Counted from the stretch's first letter, positions 42,601 to 51,480 are shown. The stretch: DNA of 64,000 nt from Fen-1273 sp963837815 (GCA_963837815.1 CAWIOS010000009.1:744001-808000), one strand, 5' to 3'. Notes: generated by a model from the letters alone, not told the origin. Numbers and translations are program-made.

Positions 42601-43194
42601 GTACTTGAAGATGCGGATGCGCTCCGGGCCGGGGCGGCTTCCGTCGAATCCGCCGTGCGCGGGGCGCTCTCTCGTGAGGCTCCGCTCACGGAGGAAGCGT
42701 ATCCCTCGCTTGTGCCGGACGTCGCGTCGCTTGTCGGCGGAGTCCTCACATCCGGGGCATGGAAGGAAATCGAGGCCGGGAGCGACGTGCATACCGAGTT
42801 CTCTATCTCCGCGGCGCTCGCGGGGGACTTCATCACAGGGACGATCGACCGGCTCTACAGGGCGGGGGACGGTATCTGGACCGTCCTCGACTACAAGACC
42901 GACAGCGTCGGAGAATCACAGGCCGCCGCAAGGGCCGAATTATACTGGCCCCAGCTTGAGTTCTACGCGCTCATGGTGCAGAGGCTCTGCGCCGCTTCAT
43001 CCGTCCGCATCCGGCTGCTCTTCGCGCACCACCCGGAAATCATCCTTGAGAAAATGCTCGGTCCTGATGAGCTCCTCCGGCAGGAGGCGCACGTCGGGCG
43101 GATAATCTCACTCATCAAGTCCGGCCGGTTTCCCCCCGCTCATTCCCCCTGCCACGGGTGCCCGATGCACCCTGACCCCTGCACACCCGCTTGA
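39685..43194 (+). CDS. AddA-like UvrD/RecB-type helicase-nuclease
   Basis: 1169 aa. Helicase motifs: TANAGSGKTRVLVERYV (Walker A), VDEYQDTNTLQ (DExx box), GDPKQSIYRFRDADV, and TVHAAKGLEFPVVIVPDL. The C-terminal PD-(D/E)XK nuclease has GRVFHSVLED and GTIDRLYR ... VLDYKTDS. Unusually for AddA, it also has an iron-sulfur-staple-like set: Cys929 (YVECPAKYFF) and Cys1156, 1159, 1166 at the very end (CHGCPMHPDPC). It should pair with the AddB-like protein encoded upstream. Start ATG 39685; ATG 39700 is possible. Confidence 0.88.
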   Translation: MPLPLMRFTPHQERALALGKHIAVTANAGSGKTRVLVERYVRLLARGVPAGEVVALTYTEKAASALRRKIAERVADSLLEAREPDLIARLESIRDALPSAFIGTIHAFCSRVLREYPVEAGIDASFTMLESVDSQIMLRECMSAVLGDVLRGEHEGIPAARFMDLLRSFGRRRVVRLIDRLAAKPDLLERLTGPGGIYAHADELVLKEWEGVLRGAIDEALGSPSLQDDFDAIVRASNSKRTGEARDALARLRMPPGGMERERAYAALVSMIFTKAGGIQKRFLGGDDLPLAGRVDRIAGTRRFLDPLVNALLDGGFASLNGSLLGDTRNLLSLARSVISRYALRKEEEARLDFDDLQLKMRRLLADGTIRAELAGRFRYVMVDEYQDTNTLQLEILLPLLEDLAAGNLVIVGDPKQSIYRFRDADVAVFERSRRAIAGAAGDDSLVGLGESFRPLRDLVAFVNLLFSGIMSAPGGTGYDPLVRARKNDDPGAVELLVPLPPEEGGIPQEELVARRILDLASGGSSVFGAGEQPRPLLYRDIALLLRSRNGLEEFEQAFIRNGIPYVVSGGVGYFQTQDVYDMYNYLRFLLNTSDDVALAGILRAPFFSVSDAELFDAARSRGGKTLWEALAGPGPRAVPSVAHARDVIAEDLLLGMRLPAAELIARIIRRTGFIAALSGTVRGEQAGANLAKLLEMARSYESQGFASLFDFVGRLERLIEEEEKEGQAAIESQTDAVRIMTVHAAKGLEFPVVIVPDLQRQFRYDEEPYIDAPLGVGLDPPSGAVGAPLSEYLKEKGRRKAAAEEERIFYVACTRGRDRLLLSSDPPAGRGGDSWLGWLERCCEDNGRGLLPGPLTFDVTTGFFDGEETKSESHTLVVPVIREVPRRTAPASPLSVTARESPVDIAPVLSQSKGEIFSASRIRTYVECPAKYFFRYVLGVPSAGGPFVPESDGEFTDSDYPAELRGRVFHSVLEDADALRAGAASVESAVRGALSREAPLTEEAYPSLVPDVASLVGGVLTSGAWKEIEAGSDVHTEFSISAALAGDFITGTIDRLYRAGDGIWTVLDYKTDSVGESQAAARAELYWPQLEFYALMVQRLCAASSVRIRLLFAHHPEIILEKMLGPDELLRQEAHVGRIISLIKSGRFPPAHSPCHGCPMHPDPCTPA

Positions 43195-43340
43195 GTGCTC
43201 TAGGCCTGCCCGTCTCATGAAGTAATTGAACTGAGCTCCGTAACCCCCCCTGAAATTTACTCTTGCATTTTGGAGGAGATTTGAGTAAGTACCTCTGGTA
43301 CATCCCGCTTTTGCCCCATTTCAGAGATTCCGGAGCTGCC

Positions 43341-45776
43341 ATGACTGAGAAATTCCGCTACGAGAGCGTGCTGGAAAGCATCAGCGGGGGCTTCTTCGCG
43401 CTGGACAACGCGATGACAATAACGTACTGGAACCGGGCGGCTGAAGAGGGGACGCGCCTGAAGGCGGAAGATGTACTTGGAAAAAACGTGTTCGAGATAT
43501 TCCCGAACGCGGAGGGAGCGGAGCTGGGGGAGAAGTACCGGCTTGCGATGTCGACGAAGACATTCCAGAGTTTCGAGACCTCGTACAGCGATGACCGATT
43601 TGAAGCGTGGTTTGACGTCAGGATTTATCCGGCCGAGGACGGGCTGTCGGTGTTCTTCCAGGACATCACCGGGAAGAAGAATGAAATCCGCCGCAAGGAG
43701 ATGCTCCTTGAAATCTCGCGCGTGATAAACACCTCGCAGCACCTTGACGAGCTCTGCGTCCGTGCGGCAGAGAAGATCGCGCTCCTCTTCGGAATTCCGC
43801 CGCACCTCGTGTGCGTCTTCCTCTATGATCCACGGGGGAACGAGATCCGCCTTGTGGCTCCCCCCCTCATGGAGATCGATTTTCCCGCGGACGTCGTGCA
43901 CCAGCAGGTGCGGGAAGACGCTCCCCATCCCGCGGCGCGTGTCGCACGTTCGCGCCAGGTGCTTGTGACGGACGAGCTTGCTTCCGGAACGCTCGGGCCC
44001 CACTACCCGGGCCTCATCGACGAGAAGCAGTTGAAGTCGCTCATTGTCTTCCCCCTCACCGTCCAGGGGGAGGTCCAGGGGATCCTTGAAGTCTTCTCGA
44101 TGAAACAGCCGGAGTTCGTCAGCGAGGAGATGGACAGCCTCCAGGTCGTGGCGAACGACCTGGCGGGGGGAATGAGCCGGAAAAGGCTGACGGACGAGCT
44201 GCGGATGAAGAACATCGAGCTCGAGGGACAGACGCAGAAGACGATGGAGGCGAGCGATACGCTCAAGAAATTCCTCGCGACGTTCAGCCACGAGCTCCGT
44301 TCGCCGCTGAATTCCATCATCGGATTCTCGGACCTCCTGACGACCCAGTTCGACGGGCTTCCCCCCGAGACCGTCCGGAACTTCATGCAGAACATCAACA
44401 CGAGCGGGCGCCATCTCCAGCAGATCATCAATGACATACTCGACCTCTCGAAGATCGAGGCGGGAAAGATGGAGCTTCATGTGGCGAGCTATCCCGTCTC
44501 CTACTTCGAGGAGAGCGTCATGAGGGTGCTCTCCGCCGCACTTGCGGAGAAGAAGATCAACCTGGAATTCAGGTTTCCCCCGGACATTGAAGAGCTTGTC
44601 GTGGATCAGACGCGCTTCAAGCAGATTCTGATCAACCTCGTCTCCAACGCCGTCAAGTTCAGCCACCCGGAAGGGACCGTCTGCGTGAGTTTCCAGCGGG
44701 TGGATAACGACCTCGAGTTTTCCGTCAAGGATACGGGCATCGGCATTCCCCCGGAGGACGTCCCGGGACTCTTCAGGCCGTTCAAGCAGTCGGCCGGCGG
44801 CAGGGAGATGAACAGGGAGGGGATAGGGCTCGGACTCGCGATAACGAAAAAGCTCGTCGACCTTCACGGAGGGACCATCTGGGTGGAGAGCCAGGCGGGG
44901 GAGGGGACGACCGTCCTCTTCCGGATCCCCCTGATCGTGGATGCGGGATCCGAAAGGATGGTCCAGGCGGGGATGCTCCTGGAGACGCTGGAACGGCAGA
45001 ACCGCTCCACTGCCGAAGGGGCGGAAAAGCCGCTGGCGCTCGTCGTCGAGGACGCACGGCAGGCGGGGGATCTCCTCAGGATGTACATCGAGTCTGCGGG
45101 ATACCGCGTTGAGATCGCCCGCAACGGCTCGGACGCCGTGGACATGGCGAAACGCCTCCGGCCGAACGTGATCACGCTGGACCTTCTTCTCCCCGTGAAA
45201 GACGGCTGGCAGGTCCTGAAGGAACTGAAGCGCCATCCCCTCTGCAAGCACATCCCCGTCATCATCGTCTCGATCATCGACGAAAAGAGCCTGGGGTTCA
45301 GCCTCGGTGCGGTCGACTATTTTGTGAAGCCGGTCAACCGCGACGACCTTGTCCAGGCGCTTGACCGCGTCCACATCCTTCCGCGGAGCGCCCGGCAGAA
45401 ACCCACCGTCCTTATCATCGACGACGACAAAGCGGCGACCGACCTGATTCACGTGATACTCGAAAACGAGGGATACCGGGTATTCAAGGCCTATCAGGGG
45501 AGGGAAGGGGTGGAGATGGCGACCCGCGAGCGTCCTGATCTCATCATACTCGATCTTATCATGCCCGAGACCTCCGGGTTCACCGTCGCCTACCAGCTCA
45601 GGCAGATCCCTGCAACGAGGGAGATCCCGATCATCATACTGACGTCGATGGAGATCGACGAGCAGACGCACGAGCAGCTCGGCGAGTACGTGTCGGGGCT
45701 CATGAACAAGTCGGCGTTTACAAAGAAGGATCTTCTGAGGGAGATCGGCAACATCGAAAGCACCCGCCTGCACTGA
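43341..45776 (+). CDS. Hybrid histidine kinase, PAS-GAF-HisKA-HATPase-REC-REC
   Basis: 811 aa soluble sensor kinase. PAS domain first (YESVLESISGGFFALD ... ITYWNRAAEEGTRLKAEDVLGKN), then GAF (~125-280), HisKA with FSHELRSPLNSIIGFSDLL, HATPase with NAVKF, DTGIGIP and GIGLGLAITKKLVDLHGG, and two receiver domains in tandem whose phosphorylatable Asp residues are in ITLDLLLPVKDG and IILDLIMPETSG. No membrane segment, so the signal is internal. The frame opens at 43263, but ATG 43341 begins the PAS domain. No DNA-binding output is encoded next to it. Confidence 0.9.
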   Translation: MTEKFRYESVLESISGGFFALDNAMTITYWNRAAEEGTRLKAEDVLGKNVFEIFPNAEGAELGEKYRLAMSTKTFQSFETSYSDDRFEAWFDVRIYPAEDGLSVFFQDITGKKNEIRRKEMLLEISRVINTSQHLDELCVRAAEKIALLFGIPPHLVCVFLYDPRGNEIRLVAPPLMEIDFPADVVHQQVREDAPHPAARVARSRQVLVTDELASGTLGPHYPGLIDEKQLKSLIVFPLTVQGEVQGILEVFSMKQPEFVSEEMDSLQVVANDLAGGMSRKRLTDELRMKNIELEGQTQKTMEASDTLKKFLATFSHELRSPLNSIIGFSDLLTTQFDGLPPETVRNFMQNINTSGRHLQQIINDILDLSKIEAGKMELHVASYPVSYFEESVMRVLSAALAEKKINLEFRFPPDIEELVVDQTRFKQILINLVSNAVKFSHPEGTVCVSFQRVDNDLEFSVKDTGIGIPPEDVPGLFRPFKQSAGGREMNREGIGLGLAITKKLVDLHGGTIWVESQAGEGTTVLFRIPLIVDAGSERMVQAGMLLETLERQNRSTAEGAEKPLALVVEDARQAGDLLRMYIESAGYRVEIARNGSDAVDMAKRLRPNVITLDLLLPVKDGWQVLKELKRHPLCKHIPVIIVSIIDEKSLGFSLGAVDYFVKPVNRDDLVQALDRVHILPRSARQKPTVLIIDDDKAATDLIHVILENEGYRVFKAYQGREGVEMATRERPDLIILDLIMPETSGFTVAYQLRQIPATREIPIIILTSMEIDEQTHEQLGEYVSGLMNKSAFTKKDLLREIGNIESTRLH

Positions 45777-45787
45777 ACCGCCGAGTC

Positions 45788-45816
45788 TTGACACGCAGAC
45801 CGTGAACTGCTATATT
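45788..45816 (+). promoter_or_regulatory. Consensus promoter before the lone DHp gene
   Basis: TTGACA at 45788-45793 and TATATT at 45811-45816, spacing 17. It starts a transcript about 23 bases before ATG 45846, just after the kinase stop. Confidence 0.7.
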
Positions 45817-45845
45817 GGCAACTCACAGGGAACGCGTACCCCCAC

Positions 45846-46133
45846 ATGACCTCTCCGGATGATGAGCTCCGCCAGGAGCTGCAGAACCTCAAAGCAGGCA
45901 TCCGCGACATCGTTCACGACATCGGCAACCCCCTCGGTGTGATCCGGATGACCGCATTCTGCCTTCAGAAGGGGGTCGCGGAGAGGGAGAAGCAGGTCCA
46001 GTACCTGACGATGATCATGGAAAACATCGAGAAGATCGCAGCCGGCCTGACACTCCTGCGCGACATGGGCGACGACACCGCACGATGTGCCCCTCCCCCG
46101 GGGGACGGTCCCGGGGCGGACGGAGCCGCATGA
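45846..46133 (+). CDS. Stand-alone histidine-kinase dimerisation (DHp) protein
   Basis: 95 aa. DIVHDIGNPLGVIRMTAFCLQKG is an H-box with the phosphoacceptor His, followed by a second helix (QVQYLTMIMENIEKIAAGLTLL), together a two-helix DHp hairpin. There is no ATP-binding domain. It follows a full hybrid kinase, so it may act as a phosphotransfer partner, an inhibitor by heterodimerisation, or a fragment. It has its own consensus promoter. The end is low-complexity (APPPGDGPGADGAA) and overlaps the next start by ATGA. Confidence 0.7.
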   Translation: MTSPDDELRQELQNLKAGIRDIVHDIGNPLGVIRMTAFCLQKGVAEREKQVQYLTMIMENIEKIAAGLTLLRDMGDDTARCAPPPGDGPGADGAA

Positions 46134-47587
46134 AGCCGGCGCGCCGTATCCCCGCCGCGATTCTCGCCTGCCTCCTCCTGGCCGGCTGCGGCGGGGAAAA
46201 GAAACTTACCTCGGCATCCTCCGAAGCCTTACGGTCGTACCGCGAAGGGGTTTCGCTCTGGGAGAAATTCTACTTCCCCGAAGCGAAGCAGTCGTTCGAA
46301 AACGCCGTCAGGGATGATTCCGCGTTTGCAATGGCGTGGTGCCGCCTCGCGATGGTGGACGCGGCGAGCGGGAGCCCTGCCAACGCCGCCCTTGCGATGA
46401 AAGAGGCGGTCCGGCTCTCGGGGGGCGCCACGCCCCGGGAGCAGCTCTTCATCACCATGTGGCGCTGCCGCCTGTCGTTCGACAACACCGGTGCCGCCGC
46501 GGCCGCCGATTCGCTCCTGCACTTGTATCCGGACGAAACGGAGGCCTATCTCTTCCGCGGCGCGCTGTACGAGGAGATCGACAAGAACTACGACGCCGCC
46601 CTCGGCTGCTACATGAAAGCGGTCGGCGCGGATTCGACCTATGCGCAGGCGGTCATGTCTCTCGGCTATGCGTATTCCACGCTCGGCAATCAGCAGAAGG
46701 CGGTCGAGCTGATGCAGCGGTACATCCGCCTTGCCCCTGATGCCGCCGACCCGAGGGCGAGCTACGCGGACCTCCTCGTCCGGGCGGGACGGTACGACGA
46801 GGCGCTCGACCAGTACCGGAAGGCCCTGGATCTCAAGCCGGATTACTGGTACGCCGTCCGCGAGATCGGGACCGTGTACAGCATACTGGGGCGATTGAAG
46901 GAAGCGGAAGCACAATTTCATCGGAGCCTTGCGCTCCTTCCCCCGGGACCCGAAACGGAGGCGGCATACCTCGTCGCCGACGCACAGGTGAATTATGAAC
47001 GGGCAAGATACGCGGAAGCCGCCTCCGGTTTCCGCCGCGCGCTGGGGATCGACAGCGTCAATTACGCCGCCGCGGAAGGACTTGTCCGCACGCTTGGGCG
47101 GCTCAGGGATTTCGACGGCGCGCGTGGCGTGCTGCGGAGGATCTCGCTTCTCCTTGCGGAGCGCCACCTCACGAACTCTACCGCAATGCTCTCATACCAC
47201 CTGACGTACGCCGGGCTCCTTACGGATGAAGGTGTGTATCCCCCTGCCCTCGGCGAGTGCGACAGCGCTGCCGGGTACTCGCTCCCCCTCACGCGTGCCG
47301 CCGTGGAGCGCCAGCGGGCGCAGACGCATTTTGCCGCCGGCCAGATCGAGAGTGCGCTCGACGACTGCGGGCGTGCCCTGGAGGTGAACCCCAATTCACC
47401 CGTTGTTCTCCTCACGCTCGTCAGGATATACAACCGGACCGGGGACAGTCGCATGACCCGGGAAATCGGCGGAAGGCTTCAATCACTCTGGGCCGCCGCG
47501 GACCCCGATTTCGAGGACCGGAACGAGCTCCTCAAGCTCGTGAGCACGCCCCCGGGAGCCGGGGCCCATGACGTCCTTCATCCCTGA
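46130..47587 (+). CDS. TPR lipoprotein
   Basis: 485 aa. The lipoprotein signal peptide ends LLLAGCGG, with Cys as the lipid anchor, then about eight to ten tetratricopeptide repeats (for example AVMSLGYAYSTLGNQQKAVELMQRYIRLAP and ASYADLLVRAGRYDEALDQYRKALDLKP). Such proteins are scaffolds; no catalytic domain is seen. Start ATG 46130 overlaps the DHp gene stop; the upstream frame extension is not signal-like. Translational coupling to the DHp protein hints at a signalling link, but this is only context. Confidence 0.85.
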   Translation: MKPARRIPAAILACLLLAGCGGEKKLTSASSEALRSYREGVSLWEKFYFPEAKQSFENAVRDDSAFAMAWCRLAMVDAASGSPANAALAMKEAVRLSGGATPREQLFITMWRCRLSFDNTGAAAAADSLLHLYPDETEAYLFRGALYEEIDKNYDAALGCYMKAVGADSTYAQAVMSLGYAYSTLGNQQKAVELMQRYIRLAPDAADPRASYADLLVRAGRYDEALDQYRKALDLKPDYWYAVREIGTVYSILGRLKEAEAQFHRSLALLPPGPETEAAYLVADAQVNYERARYAEAASGFRRALGIDSVNYAAAEGLVRTLGRLRDFDGARGVLRRISLLLAERHLTNSTAMLSYHLTYAGLLTDEGVYPPALGECDSAAGYSLPLTRAAVERQRAQTHFAAGQIESALDDCGRALEVNPNSPVVLLTLVRIYNRTGDSRMTREIGGRLQSLWAAADPDFEDRNELLKLVSTPPGAGAHDVLHP

Positions 47588-47589
47588 TC

Positions 47590-47965
47590 GGATTCAACTG
47601 CGGCCTCGTGGGACTCCCCACTGTCGGGAAGTCGACCCTGTTCAACGCGATGACCCTCGGCCGGGCTGACGCCTCCGACTGCCCATTCTGCACGAAGTGT
47701 ACGCTCTTCTCGATCTCATGACGTTTTACACGGCTGGTCCGAAGAGGTGAGGGCATGGGCCGTTCCCCGCGGAACCCCCGCCGCCTCCGCCGCCGGGGGT
47801 CATACGCTCCGGCCTCCAGAAAGGGTTCATACGGGCTGAAATCATCAATTCTGCCGATCTCGTCAGGCCCGGTTCGGAAGCCGCGGCCGGGGAGGCGGGA
47901 CTCGTGGCGATCGAAGGGAGGGAGTACCTCATGGAGGAGGGGGATATCGCCCACTTCAGGTTCAC
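47590..47965 (+). pseudogene. ychF: ychF GTPase relic with large internal deletion
   Basis: The first ~40 codons (47590-47721) read GFNCGLVGLPTVGKSTLFNAM...SDCPFCT, the P-loop start of the YchF/OLA1 GTPase, then hit a stop. In another frame, about 47800-47965, comes LQKGFIRAEIINSADL and then GREYLMEEGDIAHFRF, the C-terminal TGS-domain end of the same protein. The ~250 residues between are gone. No ATG start remains at the usual place. The C-terminal frame runs on without a stop into the next gene. An intact copy elsewhere is expected because the gene is nearly universal. Confidence 0.85.
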
Positions 47966-48170
47966 CCTCCCCCTCCGCGCCATGCCCCCCCGGAGATTTC
48001 CGGCGCCGGAGCTTGAGTTTAATAGTCCGGTAGTGTATATTTTTTCCACTTCGTTTTGTGCCTGGATTCTCCTGTCTCCTGCTTCTGCCGGACTTCTCGA
48101 TGTTCTTTCTCTCATGATATGTACCACAGTCTCCATCCGCTCCACTTCCACCCACACAGAAGGAGTCATC

Positions 48171-49376
48171 ATGACGCGCGTACGACAAATCGGAGAGAGT
48201 GTTCTCCTGACGCTGATTCTGGCATCCGTTGCGCTGGCAGGAGGTTTCCAGCTCAATGAACACGGAGCCAGTGCCATTTCGCAGGGAGGGGCGTTCGCGG
48301 CACGCGCCTCGGATGCGTCCGCGATCTACTACAATCCCGCCGGCCTCGGCTTCCAAACAAACGGCTCGATCATGCTCGGCGCGACCGGGATCGACCCGAC
48401 GATCTCCTTCTACGGGCCTCTCCAGGACAACACGAACGCAGAGACCAAGATGAATTCACAGTTTTTCACCCCCATCAACGCATACGTCGTCTACCCGGTG
48501 ATGAACCGACTCATGGCGGGTGTGGGTGTGTACAATGCGTACGGTCTCGGAACGGACTGGCCCACGGACTGGGTCGGGAAGAACCTCGTCACGAAGGTGG
48601 ACCTGAAGACGTTCTGGCTTACACCGACTCTCGCATACCGCGTGTCGGACGAGCTGTCCGTCGGCGTTGGTGTGAGCTACGTGACGGGGACGCTCCTGCT
48701 GGAGAAGGCCGCCCCGTTTGACTCGCGCGTTACGCTCGACATGAACGCCCACGGATGGGGATTTGACGGCGGGATAGACTACAAGCCTCTTCCCCGGCTC
48801 ACCGTGGGGCTCTCGTACCGGAGCAAAGTGAAGGTGGATGCGAGCGGGAGCGCCGGATTTGTTCCCCTGATCCCCGTTCTCCCCGAGGGGGGGGTCACAA
48901 CGACAATAACGCTTCCCGCCACCGGCTATGCGGGCGTCGCGTACAAGTTCTCGGACGTCCTTTCGCTCGAGGCGGACTACCAGTACGTCGGCTGGTCCTC
49001 GTACCAGAACCTGACGTTCACGTTCACAAAGGACGGCTCGACGCAATCGGCGCCCAAGAACTACAGCGATACGTATATCCTCCGCGTGGGGGGGGAATAC
49101 CTCATGGGATGCATGAAACTCCGCGCCGGGTACTACTTTGATCACACCCCCGTGTCCGATCCCTACGTGGATCCGCTCCTTCCGGACGCGAGCAGGCACG
49201 GGCTGAGCGCAGGGATCGGCATGAACATCACAAATCACCTGAGCGTCGATGCCGGGTACCTCTTCATAAAATTCCTGGACAGGACCGTGACGAATACGAT
49301 CCCCGCGACAAGCTTTGACGGCACGTACAAGAGCTTCGCGAACCTCTTTTCGCTCGACCTGGGCTACTCCCTGTGA
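48171..49376 (+). CDS. FadL/OmpP1-family outer-membrane transporter
   Basis: 401 aa. The signal peptide ends LASVALAGGFQLNEHGASA, and the mature start GFQLNEHGASAISQGGAFAARASDASAIYYNPAGL is the FadL hallmark, the plug segment for long-chain fatty acids and hydrophobic compounds. The rest alternates amphipathic strands and ends FSLDLGYSL. AAGGAG lies eight bases before ATG 48171. The reading frame is open upstream into the ychF relic, but that part is not of this gene. Followed after 24 bases by a lipase-like lipoprotein, a common FadL neighbour. Confidence 0.92.
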   Translation: MTRVRQIGESVLLTLILASVALAGGFQLNEHGASAISQGGAFAARASDASAIYYNPAGLGFQTNGSIMLGATGIDPTISFYGPLQDNTNAETKMNSQFFTPINAYVVYPVMNRLMAGVGVYNAYGLGTDWPTDWVGKNLVTKVDLKTFWLTPTLAYRVSDELSVGVGVSYVTGTLLLEKAAPFDSRVTLDMNAHGWGFDGGIDYKPLPRLTVGLSYRSKVKVDASGSAGFVPLIPVLPEGGVTTTITLPATGYAGVAYKFSDVLSLEADYQYVGWSSYQNLTFTFTKDGSTQSAPKNYSDTYILRVGGEYLMGCMKLRAGYYFDHTPVSDPYVDPLLPDASRHGLSAGIGMNITNHLSVDAGYLFIKFLDRTVTNTIPATSFDGTYKSFANLFSLDLGYSL

Positions 49377-49400
49377 CACAACCAACCAAGGAGCGTTGAT

Positions 49401-50848
49401 ATGAAAGTGACGAAATATGGCATCGTGGCGCTGGCAGTGGCGATCGCCCTTCTGTACGGCGGTTGCAAGAACACCGCGCCGAGTGGTCCCGTCGCCGGCC
49501 TCGGCGGTGCGACGGTGAGCAAATACGTCTCTATCGGCAACAGCCTCACCGCCGGGTACCAGTCCAACGGACTGTTTGCATCGGCGCAGGCATACAGCTA
49601 CCCGAATCTCATTGCGGGGCAGCTCCTGGCGGCCGGTTCGAATGTCGGCACGTTCCAGCAGCCTCTGTACAGCGACCCGGGGACCCCCGATCCGACGACG
49701 GGGAAGGCCTCCCGGTACGAACTGATAAGCTGGGTGGGTCCGGTGATCGGACCTCGGGGGCTCACCCCCGGGGCTCCGGTCAACGCCACGCTTCCCCGGC
49801 CGTATGACAACCTCGGCGTTCCGGGGGCGGTGATATACGATTTCCTTGACAGCACGGACGTCCTGACAAAGGCGGGTCCCCCCGGAGCAATCCCCTGTTC
49901 CTCCTCATCATGAGGAACCAGGCGACGTTCGGGAAGACCCTGTTCGCACAGGCGGTTGCACTCCACCCCGATCTGGTGACGTTCTGGCTGGGAAACAACG
50001 ACGTTCTCGGGTTTGCCACGAGCGGCGGCGTTTCGCCCAACTCACCGACTTCGACGCCGATATTCACGGCGCTCTACACACAGGCGCTGGGAACGCTGCG
50101 TGCAGCGCTGCCGAATGCCAAGATAGTCGTGGCGAATATTCCGGATGTCACGTCAATCCCGTTCTTTACAACGCTCGGGCCAAAGATCGCCGCGGAGCTT
50201 CCGTCCGGTGTGAAGCTCGCGTATCAGATGCACGGGAACACGGGCGTTGCGGACGGCGCGACGAATTTTACAGAGTCCAATCCCCCGCTTATCTGTCTCA
50301 CCGGGTCCCCGTACGCCTCTCTCCTCGGGCAGCCCACCGGACAATGGTATACGGCTCACGGTTACCCGGCCCTCCCGGCGGGGATTGACACGACAAAAGC
50401 ATTCGGCCTCGATCCACGGAACCCGTGGCCCGACGCGCTCGTGCTCGATGCCTCCGAGCAGGCCACCGCCGCGGCGTCCGTTCAGGCGTTCAACTCCGCC
50501 ATCGCCTCCGTTGCCGCCGTGAACCACGCGGCGGTCGTCGACATCAACGGGTTCTTCAACAGGATCAAAGTGAGCGGCTATCAGACATCGGGCATCTCGT
50601 TCACCGCGGCGTATATCAGCGGAGGGATATTCAGCTTTGACGGCGTGCATCCGTCTGATCAGGGAGCGGGCATCATCGCGAACCAGTACATACTTGCGAT
50701 GAACGCCGCGTTCGGCTGGTCGATCCCCCTCGTCAATGTCGCCGGCCTCCCGGCGCTCACCGTTCCGCTCAGCAAGGGCTCGGACGTGTATCCCGTGATC
50801 CCGAAAGGGGCGTTCAGCGAGCTGAACATGCTCTGGGGAGCGCGCTGA
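49401..50848 (+). pseudogene. SGNH-hydrolase lipoprotein, frameshifted
   Basis: Secreted esterase/lipase type split into frames 49401-49913 and 49910-50848. The lipobox is YGGC in ALLYGGCKN; block I is VSIGNSLTAG, block III WLGNNDVLG and block V FDGVHPSDQG, so all catalytic blocks exist. The frame is restored by one extra C in the C-run at 49878-49883, giving PPRSNPLFLLIMRNQ across the joint and about 482 aa. Because the lesion is in a homopolymer it may be a sequencing error, or phase variation. It lies directly behind fadL, consistent with a lipid-hydrolysis and uptake pair. Confidence 0.85.
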
Positions 50849-50880
50849 GTTTTTCCCTTGAGTATCGTGTTTGTATAAAC

Positions 50881-50910
50881 AGAAAAGGCTGCCCGCAGGC
50901 AGCCTTTTCT
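50881..50910. terminator. Bidirectional terminator
   Basis: AGAAAAGGCTGCC and GGCAGCCTTTTCT form a perfect 13-bp stem around CGCA, with U-runs on both strands. It serves the lipoprotein gene and the convergent SufT-like gene. Confidence 0.9.
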
Positions 50911-50932
50911 GTGTCCGGAACCCTCGATATCT

Positions 50933-51256
50933 TCACACGTTCATGCCGAGCTTCTTTTTTGCTTCCGCCGACATGCGCGCCGGTGACCACGCGGGGTCCC
51001 AGACGATCCGGACGTCGGCTTCCTTCACGCCGGGGACTTTGAGGACCCGGTTCCTGACGTTCTGCGATATCATCCCGCTCATCCCGCACCCGGGTGTCGT
51101 CAGTGTCATTTTTACCCCCACCCAGTCATCGATGATCTTGACGTCGTATATGAGCCCGAGATCCACGAGATTGACCGGTATTTCCGGATCGTAGCACTCC
51201 TTCAGCGCTTCGAATACCTGTCCCTCGGTCACCGCGACGGTGTTCTGATCTTCCAT
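50933..51256 (-). CDS. SufT-like (MIP18/DUF59) iron-sulfur assembly factor
   Basis: 107 aa. The family core is VFEALKECYDPEIPVNLVDLGLIYDV, with DPEIPVNLVDLGLIY the MIP18/PaaD signature, and TTPGCGMSG carries the conserved Cys. These proteins help mature iron-sulfur proteins. Single gene, ATG 51256, with no suf genes beside it; the iron operon lies further along on the same strand, which fits an iron theme. Confidence 0.92.
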   Translation of the reverse strand: MEDQNTVAVTEGQVFEALKECYDPEIPVNLVDLGLIYDVKIIDDWVGVKMTLTTPGCGMSGMISQNVRNRVLKVPGVKEADVRIVWDPAWSPARMSAEAKKKLGMNV

Positions 51257-51375
51257 GCTGACGCTCCTTCCAGGATGATTGATCGCTCACAACTGAATGA
51301 AAGATACGGCATTCACGCCGCAGATTCAAGCTGGAGGTTACGCTGTTCTCTGGCTGTTCTCTGGCGTAACCGAAA

Positions 51376-51465
51376 GTGGCGCCGATTCTTGGCGCCACAG
51401 TATGCCGCACTTCGGCGGCCCCGAGGTGGCGCCGATTCTTGGCGCCACAGTACGCCGCGCTTCGG
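51376..51465. repeat. Tandem GGCGCC hairpin repeat
   Basis: Two 40-base copies (51376-51415 and 51426-51465), period 50, differ at two positions. Each contains GTGGCGCC-GATTCTT-GGCGCCAC, an 8-bp perfect hairpin, then CAGTAYGCCGCRCTTCGG. The surrounding 51257-51499 has no gene. Confidence 0.8.
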
Positions 51466-51480
51466 TGAGATCGGAAGTCC

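Noticed and set aside
43257..45794. 845-residue minus-strand frame opposite the hybrid kinase
   Set aside because: Long but rich in His, Arg and Val from a high-GC shadow; the plus strand encodes a full PAS-GAF-kinase-receiver protein.
51376..51465. CRISPR-like tandem repeat
   Set aside because: Only two copies with a 10-base gap, strongly palindromic, no cas genes nearby; a hairpin repeat fits better.
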